A stretch of DNA of 64,000 nucleotides, from NCBI GenBank assembly GCA_037176705.1, contig CM073898.1, forward strand, positions 23,172,488 to 23,236,487, written 5' to 3'. A model generated the notes under the pieces. It was not told the DNA's origin. It searched no databases and saw only the letters and a program-made list of their open reading frames with translations. The translations under genes were made by a program, and so were the position numbers. Every line of letters begins with the position of its first letter. Within the stretch, counting starts at the first letter, position 1. Below are positions 57,480 through 64,000 of this stretch, piece after piece. The stretch is from Molossus alvarezi (taxonomy: Eukaryota > Chordata > Mammalia > Chiroptera > Molossidae).

Positions 57480-59215
57480 TATCTACTATTACAGTATATC
57501 TCTCTGATCATTTAATGCTTTATTTTTGCCTGAAATTCCCCGTTTTCTGATATCGTTTCTGATAACTGCCCCTTTTTCTTTACATTTACTAGACATGTCT
57601 TTGCCCTTTCTTTTATTTATAACCCTTGCTTTTAAAAAACATTTCAGTTACATTTCTTATAAAAAAGCATAAAGCTGGACCTTGGTTTTAATTGGAGAAT
57701 TCAATTTATTCACATTTATTAGGAAAAGTTATGTTTGTTCTCATTCCCAACTAATTTTATGTTAATTTCTTTATTATAGACTTTTCTGTTCTTATGGTTT
57801 TTCTGCTTCCACTGGCTTGAACAAGTAGTTTTATGCACTGTTTATTTTGTTTTGCATTTCAATTGCCCCTACCAATAATTTGGAAATAGTAATATGTTCC
57901 TCTATTTACTAGTTCACCAGCTTCTATTTTAAATTATATTAAAACCCATATTTCTCTGCTACTTATTAAAATTAATAGTACTTTTACTATTCCCTACAAC
58001 AGGATCTTAAAAATATTTTACTTTCATTTGCTCACACCACTTTCAAATCCTAGATTTTTTCTGAACTACTTTAGAAATGTAATTCCATATTATTGTTCAC
58101 TTTTTCTTTAGACTGTGCTTCTTTTCTTCTTAGTGTACTATGATATTATAGTAAACAATGATATTACAATTTGCAATCACTTGATCCTCATCCACATAGG
58201 GTTACCTACATATTTTACTAGGTTCATTGCTCATTACTGCCTATTGTATTCATTTTTTTCCACTTGCTTTAGATCTGTTCAAATTTACTATCATTTATGC
58301 TGGAGTGCATCCTTGAAGAATTTTGAATGAGAATATGAGCAGAGTTTCTACATGTCCCCCACAAAAAATGTCCTTTTGTCATCATATGAATGACTTTTCT
58401 GGGAGTAGGGCTTTTATGTAACTGTGCTTTCTCTCTCAAAAGTTTATAAACATAGCCTGACTGGTGTGGCTCAGTGGATTGAGCATCATCCCACGGACTG
58501 AGAGGTCCCAGTTTGATTGCCTGTCAGGGCACATGCCCAGGTTGTAAGCTCAGTCCCCAGCAGGGGGTGTGCAGAAGGCAGCCGATCAATGTTTCTATCT
58601 CTCTCTCCCTTCCTCTCTCTAAAAAAAAAATAAATAAAATTATAAACATTATTCAACTTGCTTCTTGTGTGGCAAATGAGACGTCAAAGTCTAACATTTC
58701 TTTTTTACTACATTCTAACTTTTTATGTCTAAAAATGTATATTTTTTTCCTCTTTCCACAAAGACCAGAATTTTTTCAGATATGTCTATATGTGTGTCAT
58801 TTTCATCATTTCTGCCAGACATTTAGTCAGACCTTTTGATCTCTCTTCAGATCAGGGAGCTGAAGATTATGCTCTGCTTATTGATTTCACCTCCATCTGC
58901 TCCTTTTTCTCCTGGAATGCCGGTGATTTGCATATTATTTCTCCTAGGACTGTCTTCCATGTCCCTTGTATTTTCTGTTATGATTTACAGTTCTTCGTGT
59001 TGAAAGATAGTTCCTCCATTCAACCGTCTGATCACAAACTCAATTTTCAGCACTATGGATTGCTTTTCACTTTTAATGGTGCAGCCTTCCCAATTGGAGC
59101 CACCTGTTTGTGTTTTCTCAGCTTTTTCTCTTTCCTGAGCTCTCTTTGCCTGCTCGTGTTAGAAAGTAAAGGTCTCCTCAGCATGAGCTTTCATCCGGCT
59201 CCTCAGCAGTAGTGG
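57480..59215 (-). mobile_element. Old L1 (L1M) 5' region, antisense, SINE-interrupted
   Basis: Resembles the inverted old L1 at 27-29.7 kb: GCATAAAGCTGGACCTTGG and TTTTAATTGGAGAATTCAA (57,669), ATCAGGGAGCTGAAGATTAT (58,851) and CCATCTGCTCCTTTTTCTCC (58,893). The match is patchy. The SINE at 58,454-58,639 lies within it. The 140-codon open frame at 58,790-59,212 is antisense to this degraded L1 and is not a gene. Confidence 0.5.
58454..58639 (+). mobile_element. VES-type SINE (CACATGCCCAGGTTGTAAGC subtype)
   Basis: A box TGGCTCAGTGGATTGAGC and a degraded B box CAGTTTGATTGCC, then CACATGCCCAGGTTG and a TC-rich 3' end. Perfect ten-base target duplications (TTATAAACAT) at 58,444-58,453 and 58,640-58,649. 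Confidence 0.95.
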
Positions 59216-60254
59216 ATAGTCAAGCAATGAAAGATATGATAAAGTTTTCTCCACCAGAAGATGGAATGTGACAGGGGAAATTAAGTCCTCTCCCGTAAGG
59301 CTTAACCAGCAGGCTTCCCGAGCATAGAGAACCACTATTTACCTGCTCTATGGGAAAAGAGTAAGTCTGTCCTCCCTGGACATTTCTCTCAGACAACTAA
59401 TGTCAGCAGGAAATGTATCTTCTCTGGGGAATGCATGGAGCAAGACGACAGACAGATCACTTTCTCTCCTTGAGTTAGCTCAGGTGTTCCACCCAAGTTA
59501 GCCGTGAGTCAGATTCTCACCATGAGCTTTACCAAAGACGAAGAGCCATGTTGACATGACCAGGTCCCCTGTGATCTCAGCACTGACAGCAGTGTGCCCT
59601 GAAATTGCCTCTTCTGTTCAATGAGTTTGGAGCTTCAGATGTAATATTGGGGTTCTTCTCCACACTTCTCAGTTCTAGGCTAAGCTTAGCCTAGTAGATC
59701 AATGCCCCAGTAGAAGGAAGGTCATGAGGATATATGCTCAGGCCATGTCTCCATGTTGATGTTAATCTCTATTGTGTTTGGAAGAATGCATTTTTTACTA
59801 CAAAAGGAATATTGTATTTATACAAAATTCAGACATTTGAGAAAGCTACAATATACTAAGGGAATATTGCTATAATCCCATATCCCCATTTCACTCCACC
59901 CCACCCCAGCCCCAAATCACATTGAGCAAGTCGGTATGGTCTTTCTTCACGTTCTCTTTTTGTGTATATACTAATATGATAAGTATACAATTAATCAAAA
60001 TCCTAAGCAAATTCTCTTTATTTTTATAATCAATTCATACCTGGATCTGAAATCCCAGCCTACCAAACATGAATATTTTACTCAGATCAATTTCAGGATT
60101 TCTCTTAATCAAATATAGTGATTTCTTAACATATTCAGCTTAATAAATCAGTCACATCCTATTTTAATATTAATTCCCAGGTTATTCTCTACATCTACTT
60201 GCTCTCTGACTTTTCTGTATTCTTAAGAGTTTGCAAGCCTGCTTCCCAAGAGGG
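59216..60254. other. Unassigned sequence
   Basis: No gene or confident repeat recognised. Confidence 0.45.
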
Positions 60255-60795
60255 TTAGTAAGTATATTAGAAAAGGTTCTACAGAGAAAAAGAACTAATA
60301 GGATCTCTATATCAAAGATATTTATTATAGGGTGTGTGTGTGTGGCATTTTTTATAGGAATTGGCTCAAACAGTTATGGGGCTAAGAATCCCACAGTCTG
60401 CCTTCTGCAAGCTGTAGAACTAGGAAAACTGGTGGTATAATTCAGTTCAAGTCTGAAGGCCTAAGAATAGCATGGCTGATGGTGTTGGTCCTGATGCAGA
60501 ACTGAAAGTCTGAGAACCAAGAAGCTGGTGTCCAAGGACAGGGGAAATGGATGTCTCAGTTCAAGCAGAGACAGCGAATTCTCCTTCCTCCAATCTTTTT
60601 GCTTTATCCAGGCCCTCAACAGATTGGACGATGCCCACCCACACTGGGGAGGGCCATCTGCTTTCCTTAGCTTACCAATTCAAATGCTAATCTCTTCTGG
60701 AAACACCCTCACAGACACTCAGAAATAATGTTTTACCAGCTCTCTGGGCATCTTTTAACCCAGTCAGGCTGACATAAAATTAACCATCCCAGTAA
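60255..60795 (-). mobile_element. MLT2-type ERVL LTR, antisense
   Basis: Inverted MLT2: GGTTCTACAGAGAAAAAGAAC, TTATAGGAATTGGCTCAAAC, TTCTGCAAGCTGTAGAAC, CCCTCAACAGATTGGACGAT, GCCCACCCACACTGGGGAGG, AACACCCTCACAGACACTC and TTAACCATCCCA follow the family end to end. ERVL LTRs are old; no internal ERVL sequence is adjacent. The 69- and 66-codon frames here are LTR sequence. Confidence 0.92.
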
Positions 60796-61594
60796 AAATC
60801 AGAAATCATGTTTAGACCTGGACCGCCGTTAGGCTATTTTGGAGACTCTACTGATAGGCCCCTCCCATCTGTGCCCACTCCCAGAGCCTCCTTCGCTTTC
60901 AGTCCAGCTGGTGTTCTCTGGAGAGTCCACCATGCATGATGACTGTGACCTGGGCTGTCCACCCCTCCCTGCTACTAAGATTTTCCCTTCACCTTACACT
61001 TTTTCAAACACTTGGCAGGCCTCCTCCTACGCCTCCCTGGGACAATCAGGCTCTCTCCACTCCTTCTAGAAGCCAGAGGAAATGCTCTCCTACCTCCCCC
61101 TTCCCCTCTCTCCCCTGCCATGCAGCCATTTCTTCTGTTCTCATACCTTGCAGTCTATGAGTACTTCAACTAGCTTTCCACTCGAGGAATGATACAGGTT
61201 TTCCTCCTCTTCAATCTTAAGATCTTCTCAAACAATAAGAGAAAATCTGGTTTTCATCTCTCCCCACTTCTATTGTGCACATGCGTGTGTGTGTCTGTGT
61301 GTGTCTGTGTGTGTGTGTGAAGGGAATGAAAGACAGGAAAAAGAGACCCACTTAAATATTCTATTATATCCCAATTCCCCATCCTTTTTTCTGCCAAATT
61401 CAGCCACCCTCCTTTCAAGCTTTGAAAATGTTTTCTTTCTTTCACACTAAGAGAAAAGAACAGAACTAGCAGTTGTCATAACAAATTATCAGTATCAAAG
61501 TATCAGTCTACCACAAATTAAAACCTTACATAGCAATAAAGCATATCACCATTTTATTGTTGAACACCCAGATGTGCTAACCACCTGTTAATAT
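60796..61594. other. Unassigned sequence with GT microsatellite
   Basis: A pyrimidine-rich block lies at 60,850-61,130. An interrupted (GT)n run at 61,285-61,319 produces the His/Thr-rich minus-strand frame there. No gene is recognised. Confidence 0.5.
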
Positions 61595-61705
61595 TCACCT
61601 TAAATCAGATGTTGCATAGGACATACTTATACTGAAAAATTGTTTGTTGTTTATATGAAGTTCAAATTTGCCAGGGTGTCCTGTGCTTTATCTGACATCT
61701 CTACA
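61595..61705. mobile_element. Half of a palindromic MITE (MER53-like)
   Basis: GCATAGGACATACTTATACT, TGTTTGTTGTTTATATGAAG and TTCAAATTTGCCAGGGTGTC match the right half of the palindromic element at 47.7 kb. The left arm is not recognisable, so this copy is partial. Confidence 0.6.
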
Positions 61706-64000
61706 CCAGTCCCCTTCAAAAGGGCTAGTCAACCTCTTAATCTGTCTGCCTCCTCAATAATCAGTACATTTTTTAATAGAATAAAGCATCCTGAATGCCA
61801 GACTTTCTTCCCTATGCATCTGTCCTCCTCAGGATTCTGGTTTGGTAATTCATCGTTTGTTTGTTTGTTAGTACCTTCAAGCAGATTTTTAAAATATATA
61901 TTTACCTGTTATCTAGTTAAGTTCATTAACAGAGTAGAGATAAATTGCCCACTATATCTGAAAACAGGAGTCCTCCTGTTTATTTTCGAACCTATGCCAT
62001 ACTGTGGTCCACAGGTATTGCTGCTCAGGTAATATCAGGAGTTTTATTTTTTTTTATCAAAATGACCATCCTGGAAGCAAAATAAGGTTGTGAGCCCCAT
62101 TCAAGGCCCCGAGCTAGCTATTGAGGCCTTCTAATTGAAGGGAAGTACCTTGCAGGACCAGGTCTGTGTGACAGTCAACTCAAAGGCATGATCACCCTGG
62201 ACTACTTCCAGCAACTCAAGTGAGCGCTGAACCTTCAAAGACTAAATCCATGCTCAGTTTTGATTCTCAGAATAATCAATAAAGCCTCCTACCTCCCCCT
62301 CCCAAAATGTTTCACTAATAGTGAGAATTTGAGAATTCCTCCATTTTCTGGTAGAGTACAGATTTTTCCAATAAGCCTAAGTCTCCAAACTATACCCATA
62401 CACATTGTCAAATGGCTTCATTCTGAGTCCTGTTGATATATGATATAGTTAAGGTGGGCAGCCTCTCACCTTATCACATATCCTTCAAGAAAGTTTAGGC
62501 ATTCAGACTCAGAACAAAGGAACACGCAGTTAGGAGGCTATATTCAATCTCCAAAGTTGCACCCTGCAGACTTCTATCTAATGCCTACCAACTGGCAACA
62601 TTCCAGAGGTATGTTTTAACCACAGCTTATTTACAAAGAGATCATGTTATATAAACTATGTTGCGTTTGATTTACTATCTCTGTGAAACCCTCTTATGTA
62701 AGTACACCTATCCCTTCTTATTCCTCTTAATATGTATAGGATTCAGTTGCATTGATATACTATGGTTTGTTTGACATTATTTTAAAATTCAAAATTAACA
62801 AAGATTTTTATATAACCTTGGGGAGAAATTGTTTTACTACATATATTTAATTTAATAGAGTAATATAAACGAGAAAATGAAGCTCTTTTTGCTCCCCAAA
62901 TTAATATCTGGGCATATTTAAGCATTCGCAGCCCAGAGGTGGTTTTATCATCATTCATCTTGCAATTACATCCTGGTCACTTTGCAAACCTGCACAGGCT
63001 ACATGTGCCTGGGGGCTTGAGGAGTGCTCCTTATGACTTACCTTATCCCTAGTCAGCCCCCTTCACCTTCCCTGGGGCATTTATTCCAAGATGTTATGAC
63101 CCCTTTTAAGCTTGCTTTCCCAGCTCCTCACCATAAGTCATGGTATTGCCTTGTGTTCCACAGAGAAAACAGAAGCATTTGAGCAGAATTCTCCTCACCT
63201 TACCTGACTGCAACCTTTAGATCTGACGGATCTAAAGCATTCTCATCCTTTCTGCTAATGTCTCGTCTCACACAGAGAAACTTCTCTTCACCTGCACTCC
63301 ACAAGATGCTCAAATGCCGTGTAAGTACCAAATAACAACACATTTGGTACCCAGAGGATTAAACCACATAAAAGTTTAACAAGTGAGTGCATGTGCACCA
63401 CACAAGTTCACATGTAATTCTTTCAATATATAGTAGTTATTATAAGTAGTATTATAAATAATTACTTAAAACTTGTCGTCCAGATATACCTTGTTTACAT
63501 GTGTTCCCACATGTTCTGAAAATTTGTTTAAAGGCAGTTCTTGAAATTTTAGGCATGCTAAAATTTGCTTCATTTAGTAAATGTAAAATGCATATATTTT
63601 AACCCAATCCCACTTGGGTGATGAGAATTTATCAATGTAATCATGTATGTTTATCTTGCATTATTATGGGAGAAATGCTGCCCTGTAAAAGCAGAGAACT
63701 TGGGAAGCCGCAGAAGTTAGCAGCAGAAGATAGGGAGCGAGGGCGAAAATGGCAGCTTAGAATAGCATGAGCCATGCAGATGCTGAGGGAACATACATTT
63801 GGAGGCAGCTGCTTCCTCTCATTGCGTTTTCCTTTTTCACATGGCCAACCCTGGAAGTATAAAGAGCCAATAAGGCTTTCTGGCAAGTAGTCAAATATTT
63901 AGAGGCCAAGGGTCTTTAATCACCCAAGTGCTTTTCAATGAATACTGATGTGACAAAGGTTCATATTTAATTGATTCCATAGTGACTTATGCTAAGTAAT
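61706..64000. other. Unassigned sequence to end of window
   Basis: About 2.3 kb with no confident repeat, exon or RNA gene. L2-like traces lie near 61,740-61,960. Confidence 0.45.

Noticed and set aside
11027..58639. Evenly similar short repeats that might suggest a CRISPR array or tRNA cluster
   Set aside because: The copies are dispersed SINEs in both orientations with individual target duplications. The tRNA-like heads lack a foldable mature tRNA followed by a terminator.
58790..59212. 140-codon + frame, the longest outside the L1
   Set aside because: It is antisense to a degraded old L1, is low in charged residues and shows no domain. Being open here is not unusual.
1..64000. A bacterial or phage-type defence or biosynthetic system
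   Set aside because: There are no ribosome-binding sites, operons or long intact reading frames. All repeat content is mammalian.

Overview
This 64 kb window is mammalian, almost certainly from a bat, and looks like AT-rich intergenic or long-intron DNA. The main evidence is about fifteen tRNA-derived SINEs of the VES type. They open with CCCTGGC(C/T)GG, carry RNA polymerase III A and B boxes, have a (TC)n-rich 3' half, and most lie between direct target-site duplications. VES elements are known from bats, mainly Yangochiroptera. A LINE-1 family with a shared 3' end (about TGATCTCACTTATTTGTGG to AACAAAAATAAATTAA) occurs four times. Older placental repeats (MIR, L2, MER5/hAT, MLT1/MLT2 LTRs, old L1M) fill much of the rest. 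Family names come from memory of repeat consensus sequences, not from a search.

Layout. 1-11 kb: sparse old repeats and one L1 3' end. 11-22.7 kb: SINE-rich (ten copies), an hAT-type MITE with terminal repeats, an LTR-like block, and a 0.2 kb compound microsatellite grown from a SINE tail. 22.7-27 kb: no recognised repeat except a GC-rich patch at 25.7 kb. 27-32 kb: antisense old L1s with two younger L1 pieces nested inside. 33-38 kb: antisense LTRs (one LTR-like, two MaLR) and ancient repeats. 38.7-44.8 kb: a nearly full-length but inactivated L1 on the + strand, itself interrupted by another L1 3' end and carrying a 43 bp internal duplication. 46-54 kb: SINEs, MIR, an L2 with a palindromic DNA element inside it, an antisense LTR, and one possible exon on the minus strand (51.5-51.7 kb). 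55.3-56.1 kb: a 17/19 bp minisatellite followed by a solo LTR with perfect target-site duplications, sitting inside an old antisense L1. 57-64 kb: more antisense old L1, a SINE, an MLT2 LTR and otherwise plain sequence.

I see no intact protein-coding gene. The only recognisable coding sequence is the broken L1 ORF1/ORF2. The short open frames elsewhere lie in repeats, microsatellites or featureless DNA. No CRISPR array, prokaryote-style operon or defence system is present. The most interesting content is structural: nested insertions, a template-switch-like duplication inside L1 ORF2, a reconstructable LTR insertion, and the CpG-bearing minisatellite.
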